NCBI GenBank assembly: GCA_950075905.1
Contig: CATMVR010000002.1
Location: 1-35,583, forward strand
Direction: 5' to 3'
DNA: 35,583 nt
Source of the DNA: an uncultured Persicitalea sp.
Lineage (GTDB): Bacteria; Bacteroidota; Bacteroidia; Cytophagales; Spirosomataceae
Every line of letters starts with the position of its first letter. Position 1 is the first letter of the stretch. Below the pieces are notes generated by a model. The model did no database searches and was not told the DNA's origin. It saw nothing but the letters and a program-made list of their open reading frames with translations. The position numbers were made by a program, and so were the translations under genes. Shown here in pieces: positions 1 to 8,068 of the stretch.

Positions 1-2250
1 GAAATCCACCGCTACGTCTGCTCCAACTCCGGCGACCCGCTGCTGGTCCCCAGCCCTAACTCGAAAGGCCCGATCATCGATCACTTCGACTCCACGGCCA
101 CCCGGATGCACTTCATGTACTTCATCAACCAGCTGAAACCTGTACTGGGAGACTTCCGCAAAACGGCCTTAAAGAACCTGTACCTGGCCAGCTTTGAAGC
201 AAAAAATGCCCTTTGGACACCTTCACTAGCCACGGAGTTTGAGAAATTGAACGGCTACGATGTGGCGAAATTCCTTCCCTATATCTTCAATAAAACTGCT
301 TTTGACCCCACGACCACCGACCGGTTCCGGCAGGATCTGAACAAGACCATCTCCGAACTGATGATCAACAATCACTACCGGAAAGGAAGAGAAATTGCAA
401 ACAGCTACGGACTGAACCTGATATCGGAGTCGGGCGGGCCGGGACCGCCGCTGCACAACGTACCCGTGGAGGCCATCAAAGCGCTGGGTTCGCTGGACGT
501 ACCCCGCGGAGAGTTCTGGATCAACCACGAACGGCTCGACGAAACCAAAGACAGCGTTGATTTGCTGATGCTGGTTAAGGAGATTGCGGCCGCTTCGCAC
601 CTCTACCAGCGTAAGATCACGGAACTGGAAGCCTTCACCAGCTTCCAGAACTGGCAGGAAGGTCCCGGCGACATGCGCCCCATCGGGGACCGGGCTTTCT
701 GCGAGGGTATGAGCCGGGCCGTCATTCACGGCTTTACCCATAATCCCACCAGGGAAGGTTTTCCGGGCAATGTGTACGCCGCCGGTACCCACTTCAACGT
801 CAAAACCACCTGGTGGCCTAAGGTAAAACCCTTCAACGACTACCTGGCGCGGGTATCGTACATCCTGCAGGAAAGTGACTTTGTCGCCGATGTACTCTAC
901 TACTACGGCAACCGGGTACCTAATTTCGGCACGCCCAAGAACAGCCGATTTGCCGTCGGCTCCGGGTATGACTACGAGATTATCAATACCGAAAAACTTC
1001 TGAACGACCTTACCGTCAAAGACGGGCTGCTCACCCTGCCGTACGGGGCGCAGTTTAAAGTACTGTCGCTGGACGAAATCGTGGGCAATGATCCGGCGGT
1101 ACTTAAGAAGCTGGAAGAACTAGCTAAGGCAGGAGCCATCATTACCGGTACCAAACCTACGGACGTGTGGGGAGCCAGCCAACCCGTTGCCGACCGGCTG
1201 TGGGGTGGATCGGGGGCATTTTCGCAGAATGATCTAAAAAAAGGAAAAGTGTTTACAACTCCGGTTTTGCAAATCCTGCAAAAGATGAACGTAAAGCCCG
1301 ACTTCGACTATCCCGACAAAGGCTCGCAGCGGCTGGACTACATGAAAAAGAGTCAGCCGGTACTTGACTTTATCCACCATAAAAAAGGCGATATGGATTT
1401 TTACTTCGTCCGCAACACCAGCGACAAGGCCCTATCCCGGCTCGTATCCTTCCGGCAGCCGGGCAAATCACCCGAGCTCTGGAACCCGGTAACGGGCGAA
1501 ATTATCCCGATCAGTGTCTACAATCCGGCGGGCGACAAGGTACAGGTACCTCTCTCCTTCGGCCCCCACGGCTCATACTTTGTGGTCTTCACCAAAGGGA
1601 GTACCACGCCCCGCTACCAGGCCGTCACCTCTGCCTCCGCGCACCCGCCGCTGTTTGCGTATACCCCGCAGGGATTGCAGTTTATGGAAAATGGTTCTTT
1701 TGAATTGAAGGGTACGTCAAATTCAAAAAAAGTAGCGAATTCCATCCAGACTCAGCCTATCAAAGGGGCGTGGGACGTGCAATTCACCAAGGGCTGGGGC
1801 GCCCCCGAAACCGCTACTTTCCCGGAGCTTATCTCCTGGACAAAATCTCCCGACAAAGGCATAGCGCACTACGCCGGCTCCGGCATGTACACCAAAACCT
1901 TTACCTACAACAAACCGGAGAATCAGTCGGGTCGGGTGTATCTGGATCTGGGGAAGGTGGGCAAAGTGGCCGAAGTATGGCTGAACGGGAAATCATTGGG
2001 CATTACCTGGGCCGCTCCCTACCGCTACGACGTGACGGACGTCATCAAACCCGGCGAGAACGCTTTGCGGGTAGAAGTGATCAATACGTGGGCAAACCGG
2101 ATCATCGGGGATATTAACGAAAAGGAAAACTATACCCGGACGAATCTGAAAGTACGGGGCTCGCGGGAATTGCTGTGGTCGGAAACGCCCCTGGTAGAGT
2201 CCGGCCTGATGGGCCCGGTGACGATTCAGCATGTGCAACCCGTTCACTAG
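1..2250 (+). CDS. GH106-like alpha-L-rhamnosidase, 5' end missing
   Basis: The frame is open from the first base of the window, so the N-terminus (signal peptide and the first part of the catalytic barrel) lies upstream. The visible part aligns along its whole length with the next gene: both share the blocks IIDHFDSTAT, ELMINNHYRK, KALGSLD(V/I)PRGEFW, AFTSF/Y.DWQEGP and VIHGFTHNPT. The C-terminal ~150 residues form a beta-jelly-roll with YLDLGKVGKVAEVWLNGK, a carbohydrate-binding-like domain common in large glycosidases. GH106 enzymes remove terminal alpha-L-rhamnose from pectic or other plant and microbial glycans, normally in the periplasm or at the cell surface. The next gene starts within about 50 bp of the stop, so the two are probably co-transcribed. 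Family assignment rests on the paralogue, whose N-terminus is complete; substrate is inferred only. Confidence 0.85.
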   Translation, partial: EIHRYVCSNSGDPLLVPSPNSKGPIIDHFDSTATRMHFMYFINQLKPVLGDFRKTALKNLYLASFEAKNALWTPSLATEFEKLNGYDVAKFLPYIFNKTAFDPTTTDRFRQDLNKTISELMINNHYRKGREIANSYGLNLISESGGPGPPLHNVPVEAIKALGSLDVPRGEFWINHERLDETKDSVDLLMLVKEIAAASHLYQRKITELEAFTSFQNWQEGPGDMRPIGDRAFCEGMSRAVIHGFTHNPTREGFPGNVYAAGTHFNVKTTWWPKVKPFNDYLARVSYILQESDFVADVLYYYGNRVPNFGTPKNSRFAVGSGYDYEIINTEKLLNDLTVKDGLLTLPYGAQFKVLSLDEIVGNDPAVLKKLEELAKAGAIITGTKPTDVWGASQPVADRLWGGSGAFSQNDLKKGKVFTTPVLQILQKMNVKPDFDYPDKGSQRLDYMKKSQPVLDFIHHKKGDMDFYFVRNTSDKALSRLVSFRQPGKSPELWNPVTGEIIPISVYNPAGDKVQVPLSFGPHGSYFVVFTKGSTTPRYQAVTSASAHPPLFAYTPQGLQFMENGSFELKGTSNSKKVANSIQTQPIKGAWDVQFTKGWGAPETATFPELISWTKSPDKGIAHYAGSGMYTKTFTYNKPENQSGRVYLDLGKVGKVAEVWLNGKSLGITWAAPYRYDVTDVIKPGENALRVEVINTWANRIIGDINEKENYTRTNLKVRGSRELLWSETPLVESGLMGPVTIQHVQPVH

Positions 2251-2296
2251 TTTTGGTATGAAAAGTTTTATTGGTACTATTTCAAAAAAGGAATAT

Positions 2297-5242
2297 ATGG
2301 CCCGTTGGAAGGTACTCGGCCTGCTGGCCGTGCTGGGGGCTATGGTACTTTTCTCATTCAGCACCACCCAAAAAGCCGACGCTGACCTCACCGCCCTGAA
2401 AGCCGGATTTAAGAGTCCGCCGATCCTGGCGCGCCCGAAGGTATACTGGTGGTGGCTCAATGGCTACGTGGATAAGGTGCGGCTCAAAGAAGAGCTGCTG
2501 GCTATCAAAAACGCCGGGCTAGGTGGCGTGGATATTTTTGAAATAGGGTTGCCACCCGCCAGCGACCCCAACGGCATTATCCCGGCGGGACCGGCCTACA
2601 TGGGTGACGAGTCGCTGGATGTGATTGAGATGGCCATCAAGGAAGCCGGCAAGCTGGACCTGGAAGTGGGCCTGAACCTGGCCAGTAGCTGGAACGCGGG
2701 CGGAAGCTGGGTAAAGCCCAAGTACGCGGCTAAAACGCTCTACTTTTCCAAAACCCCGGTGAATGGTACTACCGCCGCAAACGTGAAGCTACCCTTCCCA
2801 ACCATTTCGCCCGACCGCAACGGCAACCCACGCCCTATCGAGTACGACGAAACCGGTCGGCCCGTGTACCGGGAAGAGGTAGCCGTAATCGCCGTGCCAG
2901 CCGGTGCTAAGAACCTGGCCGATACTTCCAGGATCATCAACCTCACCAGGTACTTTGATCCTACGTCCGAAATGCTTGCCTGGAAAGCGCCCGCCGGTAA
3001 TTGGGACGTATACCGCTACGTTTGTTCCAATTCGGGTGAACAGCTGATCCGGCCTACCCCCAACTCGCTGGGGCCGATCATCGATCATTTTGATTCGACG
3101 GCTACCGAAATGCACCTGATGTACTTCATTGATCGCCTGAAGCCCCGCCTCGGTGATTTCAGCAAGAGCGCGCTGAAGTACCTGTATCTCGCCAGCTACG
3201 AAGCCAAGGAATTTACCTGGACCTCCTCGCTGCCCGCTACCTTCCGGCAGTTGCACGGCTACGATATTTATAAGTTCATCCCCGCCATCTACAATCCTGA
3301 GCTGTTTGACGCGAAAACGCAAGAGAACTTCCAATACGATTTCACGAAGACCTTCTCGGAATTGATGATCAACAACCACTACCGGAAGTCGAAGGAAATA
3401 TGCAACAAGCACGGGCTTAAAATCACGTCCGAAGCGGGTGGCCCGGGGCACATGCACCATATTCCGGTCGAGACGCTGAAAGCGCTGGGCTCGCTGGACA
3501 TTCCCCGCGGCGAGTTTTGGTACAAACGCCCCTATTATGACAAAGACAGCGTGGATATGGTGTGGCTCGTGAAGGAAATCGCCGCCGCTTCGCACATCTA
3601 TAAGCGGGGTATGGTAGAAGAAGAAGCCTTCACCAGCTACTGGGACTGGCAGGAGGGCCCGGCTGACTTAAAGGTTTTTGCCGATCGGGCCTTTTGCGAA
3701 GGGCTGAACCGGCTGGTGATCCACGGTTTTACCCATAATCCAACGAGCTTCGGGTACCCCGGCATCGCCTACTTTGCCGGGACCCACTACAACGACCGCC
3801 GCGCCTGGTGGCCCAAGATCAGGCCCTTTAACGAGTACCTGAGCCGGGTGTCGTACCTACTTCAAAATACCGATTTTGTGGCGGATGTCCTGTACTACTA
3901 CGGCGACAAGGTACCCAACCTGGTACCACCCAAAAATACGCGGTTCAGCGTCGGGCCGGGCTATGACTACGAGATGATCAACACCGAAATTCTCATAAAA
4001 AACCTGACCGTCGACAAGGGCGAGCTGGTACTTCCCGGCGTGGGTCGGTACAAGGTACTTACGGTGGGGAATGAATCAGAAATGCACCCGGAGGCGCTGG
4101 CGAAGCTTAGGGTACTGGCCCAACAGGGTGCTATTATCGTCGGGCAGAAGCCCGTGCGGGCAGCAGGTCTGAGCCACCAGCCCCAGGCTACTTCGGCGGT
4201 AGCCAGCCTGGCCAACACCTTATGGACAACAAAGGCTTTTTCGGCCAGTAACCGGGAAAAAGGAAAAATATACGCCAACACCGAACCCGCGCAGGTACTG
4301 GCGGCCTTACAGGTCGCCCCTGATTTCAGCTACCCCGATCAGCAGGCCGGTACCCTGGACTATATTCACTACGCCAAAAACGGCAACGATTTTTATCTGA
4401 TTCGCAATACCACCGATCAGTGGGTGTCGCGGAACGTCAGCTTCCGGCAGACCAACAAAGCTCCCCAGCTCTGGGACCCCGTTACGGGGGATATCGCTCC
4501 GGTTTCTATCTATGAACAGAGCGGCCCTCATACCGCTATGCCCCTGACCCTTCCGCCCTACGGCTCCTACTTTGTAGCGTTCACTAACGAGAAGCCCGGC
4601 GCCCGCTACCAGCCGGTCGCCAGCGCCGGGGGTAATCCGCTCAGGGTACACTACACCGCCAACGGTTTTTATTCACTGGATAACAAACCTATGGAGGTAA
4701 AAAAAGGCTCCGCCTCGCAGCGGGTAAAAGCGCTAACGCCCGTTACGACGCTGACGGGTGCGTGGAACCTTACCTTTCCCAAAAACTGGGGTGCTCCCGA
4801 AAAGGCTACCTTCCCCAAGCTGATCTCCTGGACGGAAGCCCCCGAAAAAGGGATCAGGTACTTTTCGGGTATAGCGGCCTATGATAAATCTTTTGAACTT
4901 AGTCCGCCGGCAAAGGGTGAACGCATTTATCTGGATCTGGGCAACATAGCCGAAGTAGCCGAGGTATGGGTGAATGGCAAGCCAATGGGAATTACCTGGT
5001 CAAAGCCGCACCGTTTTGACATCACCGACGCCGTCAAGGCAGGTACTAATCAGCTGAAAGTGGAGGTAGCCAACACCTGGTCCAACCGCATGACGGGTGA
5101 TGCGCTCACGGGCGAAAAATTTACCAATACCAACATTGTGAAAGCCAACAAAAACCTGACGCCCTGGGGGGAGGTACCTCTTAAAAAGTCGGGGCTACTG
5201 GGGCCGGTCACCCTATTAACCGTCAAACCTACTAAACCATGA
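2297..5242 (+). CDS. GH106-like alpha-L-rhamnosidase (full length)
   Basis: This gene encodes about 981 residues from the ATG at 2297, a normal length for GH106. I chose 2297 because it follows an AAAAAAGGAA stretch and begins directly with a signal peptide (MARWKVLGLLAVLGAMVLF); ATG 2258 is a possible alternative adding 13 residues, and starts before that overlap the upstream gene. The mature N-terminus carries the GH106-typical block PKVYWWWLNGYVD followed by IKNAGLGGVDIFEIG, and ASSWNAGGSWVKP soon after. The C-terminus is a jelly-roll domain (YLDLGNIAEVAEVWVNGKPMGITW). Expected role: exo-release of alpha-L-rhamnose from oligosaccharides outside the cytoplasm. It is a close tandem paralogue of the preceding gene and overlaps the following esterase by ATGA, which implies one operon. 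The exact linkage specificity cannot be read from the sequence. Confidence 0.9.
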   Translation: MARWKVLGLLAVLGAMVLFSFSTTQKADADLTALKAGFKSPPILARPKVYWWWLNGYVDKVRLKEELLAIKNAGLGGVDIFEIGLPPASDPNGIIPAGPAYMGDESLDVIEMAIKEAGKLDLEVGLNLASSWNAGGSWVKPKYAAKTLYFSKTPVNGTTAANVKLPFPTISPDRNGNPRPIEYDETGRPVYREEVAVIAVPAGAKNLADTSRIINLTRYFDPTSEMLAWKAPAGNWDVYRYVCSNSGEQLIRPTPNSLGPIIDHFDSTATEMHLMYFIDRLKPRLGDFSKSALKYLYLASYEAKEFTWTSSLPATFRQLHGYDIYKFIPAIYNPELFDAKTQENFQYDFTKTFSELMINNHYRKSKEICNKHGLKITSEAGGPGHMHHIPVETLKALGSLDIPRGEFWYKRPYYDKDSVDMVWLVKEIAAASHIYKRGMVEEEAFTSYWDWQEGPADLKVFADRAFCEGLNRLVIHGFTHNPTSFGYPGIAYFAGTHYNDRRAWWPKIRPFNEYLSRVSYLLQNTDFVADVLYYYGDKVPNLVPPKNTRFSVGPGYDYEMINTEILIKNLTVDKGELVLPGVGRYKVLTVGNESEMHPEALAKLRVLAQQGAIIVGQKPVRAAGLSHQPQATSAVASLANTLWTTKAFSASNREKGKIYANTEPAQVLAALQVAPDFSYPDQQAGTLDYIHYAKNGNDFYLIRNTTDQWVSRNVSFRQTNKAPQLWDPVTGDIAPVSIYEQSGPHTAMPLTLPPYGSYFVAFTNEKPGARYQPVASAGGNPLRVHYTANGFYSLDNKPMEVKKGSASQRVKALTPVTTLTGAWNLTFPKNWGAPEKATFPKLISWTEAPEKGIRYFSGIAAYDKSFELSPPAKGERIYLDLGNIAEVAEVWVNGKPMGITWSKPHRFDITDAVKAGTNQLKVEVANTWSNRMTGDALTGEKFTNTNIVKANKNLTPWGEVPLKKSGLLGPVTLLTVKPTKP

Positions 5243-5958
5243 AATACGCTGGCTGGATACTAAGTACCCTATTCCTTTTTTCATTTCCCTTCGTTGGACA
5301 GTCGCAGGTGGCCGACCAAAAGGAGTACCTGGCCGAAGTAAAGAAAGAGCTAAACGCCGTCTGGCCCAAAAACCGGACGGTCAATATCGTCTTCCACGGG
5401 CACTCGGTGCCGGCTGGTTTCTGGCATAACCACGAAGTACATACGCTGGAATCGTACCCGCACCTGGTCCTGAAGAAGCTCAAAGAACAGTACCCCTACG
5501 CCGTAATCAACGTAATCATAACGGCCATCGGGGGCGAGAACTCGCAGAAAGGCAGTGCGCGGCTGGAAAAGGAAGTACTGGTACACCGGCCCGATGTACT
5601 GCTGATCGATTACGCCCTGAATGATCGGTTTATGGGACTGGAAAAATCAAAAGAAGCCTGGGGAGACATGATCAAAAAAGCGTTGGCCCAAAACATCAAA
5701 GTGATTCTGGTAACGCCCTCGCCCGACCAGCGGGTGGATTTGCTGGCGGCGGACAATCCGCTGGAACCGCATACCGAGCAGATTCGGCAACTGGCGGAGA
5801 AGTACCATATCGGGCTGGCGGATCCCTACGGTGAGTTTAAGAAAATAGCTACCGATGGAGAGCTGAAAGAGTACATGTCACACGTGAACCACCCCAATTT
5901 GGCGGGCCATCAGATCATAGCGAACACTATTGCAGAGTGGCTAACTGAGAAGAAATAA
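5239..5958 (+). CDS. Exported SGNH/GDSL-type esterase
   Basis: A 239-residue protein with a signal peptide (MKYAGWILSTLFLFSFPFVG). SGNH blocks are visible: VFHGHSVPAGF (nucleophile Ser, with GHS in place of GDS), a Gly in ITAIGGENS, LIDYALNDRF (the Asn of block III) and HVNHPNLAGH near the C-terminus (catalytic His, NxxH in place of the usual DxxH). Such proteins deacylate acetylated or otherwise esterified sugars. The start codon overlaps the stop of the rhamnosidase gene (ATGA), so translation is coupled, and a role in removing ester groups that block rhamnosidase action is a reasonable inference. The GHS and NxxH variants are known within carbohydrate-esterase-like SGNH groups, but the actual ester substrate is unknown. 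Confidence 0.85.
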   Translation: MKYAGWILSTLFLFSFPFVGQSQVADQKEYLAEVKKELNAVWPKNRTVNIVFHGHSVPAGFWHNHEVHTLESYPHLVLKKLKEQYPYAVINVIITAIGGENSQKGSARLEKEVLVHRPDVLLIDYALNDRFMGLEKSKEAWGDMIKKALAQNIKVILVTPSPDQRVDLLAADNPLEPHTEQIRQLAEKYHIGLADPYGEFKKIATDGELKEYMSHVNHPNLAGHQIIANTIAEWLTEKK

Positions 5959-5964
5959 GGGTAC

Positions 5965-6729
5965 CTAGCTTTCCGAAAGCCCATGATCGTTGTAGTCGGG
6001 GTTGGCAATGATGGCAAACTTGTACTTGTCGCCCCGGTAGTACGACCGTTCGATTTCGACTACCTTGCTTTCTGTGCATACGACCGCACTATCCAGAATG
6101 AACATTGCTGTTGCCCTGGGCAGTTCGAAGTTGTTGTCCGGGGAGTCCGGCTGGACGATGTCCGTACTTAATGTCTGCTTCACCTCCTCAATTTTAAGGT
6201 GGTAGCTTTTTTCGTACACTTTGAAGTAGGAAATTTCGGTAGGCAGCCGGTTGATGTTAGGGCATAGCGTAAGGGAGATATATTTCAGTTCGTCCTTGAT
6301 GATCTCCTCGTCGGCGTACCGCAGCTGGTGGATTTTCAGCACGGGCCCCTCAATGATAAAATGCCTCCCCCCGATTTCGGACGAAATCCCGTCCTGGAGG
6401 ATGGTTTTTTCCAGCACCAGGTTTCTGGGCTGAAACCCCTCGGCAATCAGGCTCTCGTGAAACCCCCGCCGAGTGGCATATATGGATCCGAGGGTCCGGA
6501 CCAGGTGATGGTCGGGGGTCCGGTTCAAGACATAGGTACCCTTGCCCTTGATCCTTTTGGCCCAACCCTTAGACTCAAGGTCCAACAGGCTCTTGCGAGC
6601 TGTAGTATTACTAACCCGGAAGTCGCGAATCAGCTCGTTTTCGGACGGTATCTGGTCACCCGGCTGCAGTTCACCGGATTTGATTTGCTCGACAATCGTC
6701 TCGCTTATGGAGATAAACTTGGGCTTCAT
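5965..6729 (-). CDS. GntR-family regulator, HutC/UTRA type
   Basis: This 254-residue protein has an N-terminal GntR winged helix (about 5-70: ISETIVEQIKSGELQPGDQIPSENEL, then TARKSLLDLESKGWAKRIKGKGTYV) and a C-terminal UTRA-like effector domain (about 85-245). UTRA regulators usually sense a sugar, phosphosugar or amino-acid metabolite and are released from DNA by it. The gene converges on the esterase gene with only 6 bp between stops and is divergent from the SDR operon across a 541-bp gap. A palindrome matching the HutC-subfamily operator consensus lies 88 bp upstream of its start (6817-6830), which suggests autoregulation. Effector and full target list are unknown. Confidence 0.9.
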   Translation of the reverse strand: MKPKFISISETIVEQIKSGELQPGDQIPSENELIRDFRVSNTTARKSLLDLESKGWAKRIKGKGTYVLNRTPDHHLVRTLGSIYATRRGFHESLIAEGFQPRNLVLEKTILQDGISSEIGGRHFIIEGPVLKIHQLRYADEEIIKDELKYISLTLCPNINRLPTEISYFKVYEKSYHLKIEEVKQTLSTDIVQPDSPDNNFELPRATAMFILDSAVVCTESKVVEIERSYYRGDKYKFAIIANPDYNDHGLSES

Positions 6730-6816
6730 GACAGTTCAGCGGTATACATGAGACAAAGGGTGGGTACCTGCTTCCTGCGCGGTGACCTGGTTCAATGGTT
6801 CATTCTCCATAAATAG

Positions 6817-6830
6817 TATGTATATACATA
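6817..6830. promoter_or_regulatory. Candidate HutC/GntR operator palindrome
   Basis: A perfect 14-bp palindrome TATGTATATACATA. Its core GTATATAC with flanks fits the published HutC-subfamily consensus NyGTMTAKACNy. It is followed by further dyads (GTATAC at 6832-6837, TGTACA at 6841-6846) in an AT-rich stretch upstream of the GntR gene. It could be bound by that GntR protein for autoregulation; binding is inferred. Confidence 0.55.
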
Positions 6831-7167
6831 AGTATACAAATGTACATATTAATGTAAAAGTTAGAAATAGTGATTGTAATAGAAATAAAGGAAATGATAC
6901 TACTTACGGCTCACAAAGTGATGGCTTCTTGAATCAATATGTCAGGACTTTTCACAATGGAGAACGTATTTCATCAATGGGATATGCCATCGGTATTTAA
7001 ACAAGAAGTAGCTAGGAAAAAGTAATACGGCTTAGATTCAAGTACTTAGATTCAGTTCATAAATGCCTATACCCGGTTCAAATTAGGCGGCCTCAGGCCG
7101 GTTGGCTCGCCACCCAACGTTTGGACTACCTCTTATTACCGGCTCACAGGTGCATTTTAGATCAATT

Positions 7168-7195
7168 TGGCTAAAATACTTTAAGTTTTGGCTAA
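7168..7195 (+). promoter_or_regulatory. Direct-repeat activator site upstream of SDR operon (TGGCTAA x2, 21-bp period)
   Basis: TGGCTAA occurs at 7168-7174 and again at 7189-7195, 21 bp apart start to start (two helical turns). This is the geometry of AraC-type half-sites. An equivalent pair with the same spacing is found upstream of the SusC gene at 10836-10863, and the segment between repeats is also largely shared (AAATA-x-TTTAA). The second repeat starts 38 bp before the -7 element. The likely binder is the AraC-family protein encoded at 16594-17466; this is inference. Confidence 0.65.
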
Positions 7196-7226
7196 ATATG
7201 GCGAATCTCCTCGAATCCATGGTCCC

Positions 7227-7234
7227 TACCTTTG
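7227..7234 (+). promoter_or_regulatory. Bacteroidota -7 promoter element TACCTTTG (SDR operon)
   Basis: TACCTTTG matches the Bacteroidota -7 consensus TAnnTTTG exactly and ends 36 bp before the SDR start codon. No good -33 TTTG is visible at the usual distance, which fits a promoter that depends on an activator bound at the upstream direct repeats. Confidence 0.65.
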
Positions 7235-7270
7235 TCAGGCAGATTAACCTGTATTATTTTAATATAGAAT

Positions 7271-8068
7271 ATGTCTTTACAATTATTCAGCCTGGCTGGC
7301 CGGACCGCGCTCATCACCGGGGCGAGCCAGGGTATCGGGCTGGCGCTGAGCCGGGGGCTGGGACTTGCCGGTGCACGGGTGGTCCTGAATGCCCGGCAGC
7401 CTGACAAACTTCAGGAGGCCGTTCAAAAGCTGCTTAGCGAGGGAATCGACGCACATGGGTATCCGTTTGATGTAACGAGCGAAGCCGGTGTCCAGCAGGC
7501 CGTAGAAAGGGTGGAAACCACGCTAGGGCCTATTGACATCCTGGTCAACAATGCGGGAATCATCCGCCGTCATCCGGCCGAAACCCTGGCGCTTCCGGAC
7601 TGGAATGCGGTCATACTGACAAACCTGACCGCTCCATTCATAATGGCCCAGGCCGTGGGAAAGCGGATGATCGGCCGACAAAGTGGTAAGATCATCAATA
7701 TCTGCTCGCTCATGAGTGAGCTGGGGCGTGATTCGGTGGCGGCCTATTCAGCCGCCAAAGGGGGCCTGAAGATGCTGACGAGGAATTTGGCCTCCGAGTG
7801 GGCCGAACACAACATACAGGTCAACGGCCTGGGCCCGGGTTACATTGCCACGCCCATCAACACCGACTACCGCGCGCCCGGCAACCCCTTGAACGACTAC
7901 ATCCTGAGCCGTACGCCGGCCGGCCGCTGGGGAACCCCCGACGATTTAGTCGGAACGGCGGTTTTTCTGGCCTCCGCAGCTTCGGATTTTGTCAATGGAC
8001 AATTGATCTATGTCGATGGCGGGTTGGTTACGACCTTCGGAAAACCATTTGATGCTACAAAAGGATGA
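7271..8068 (+). CDS. SDR oxidoreductase, gluconate 5-dehydrogenase / KduD-DhuD-like
   Basis: A 265-residue classical short-chain dehydrogenase. Seen: the cofactor loop TGASQGIG (16-23), LVNNAGI (91-97), catalytic Ser146, Tyr159 and Lys163 (YSAAK), and the C-terminal YVDGG typical of this fold. Overall it resembles the gluconate 5-dehydrogenase / 2-deoxy-gluconate 3-dehydrogenase group, which also contains the KduD and DhuD enzymes of unsaturated-uronate breakdown. It is the first gene of an operon with a hexuronate-type transporter and two sugar isomerases, so reduction of a keto-sugar acid in the cytoplasm is likely. Its end overlaps the transporter gene by 17 bp. Fold certain; substrate not resolvable. 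Confidence 0.88.
   Translation: MSLQLFSLAGRTALITGASQGIGLALSRGLGLAGARVVLNARQPDKLQEAVQKLLSEGIDAHGYPFDVTSEAGVQQAVERVETTLGPIDILVNNAGIIRRHPAETLALPDWNAVILTNLTAPFIMAQAVGKRMIGRQSGKIINICSLMSELGRDSVAAYSAAKGGLKMLTRNLASEWAEHNIQVNGLGPGYIATPINTDYRAPGNPLNDYILSRTPAGRWGTPDDLVGTAVFLASAASDFVNGQLIYVDGGLVTTFGKPFDATKG

Larger units (their letters stand above)
6730..7270. other. 541-bp intergenic region between GntR and SDR genes
   Basis: No convincing gene is present. Besides the HutC-like palindrome (6817-6846) and the direct-repeat promoter (7168-7234), it holds two adjacent inverted repeats: CGGCCT-C-AGGCCG at 7088-7100 and GTTGG/CCAAC at 7101-7118. No T-run follows them, so they are not obvious terminators. 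The stretch 6850-7080 is AT-rich and otherwise featureless to me. Confidence 0.6.

Noticed and set aside
5965..5990. GCTTT-CCG-AAAGC hairpin between esterase and GntR stops as a terminator
   Set aside because: Stem of five pairs without a T-run and inside the GntR coding end.
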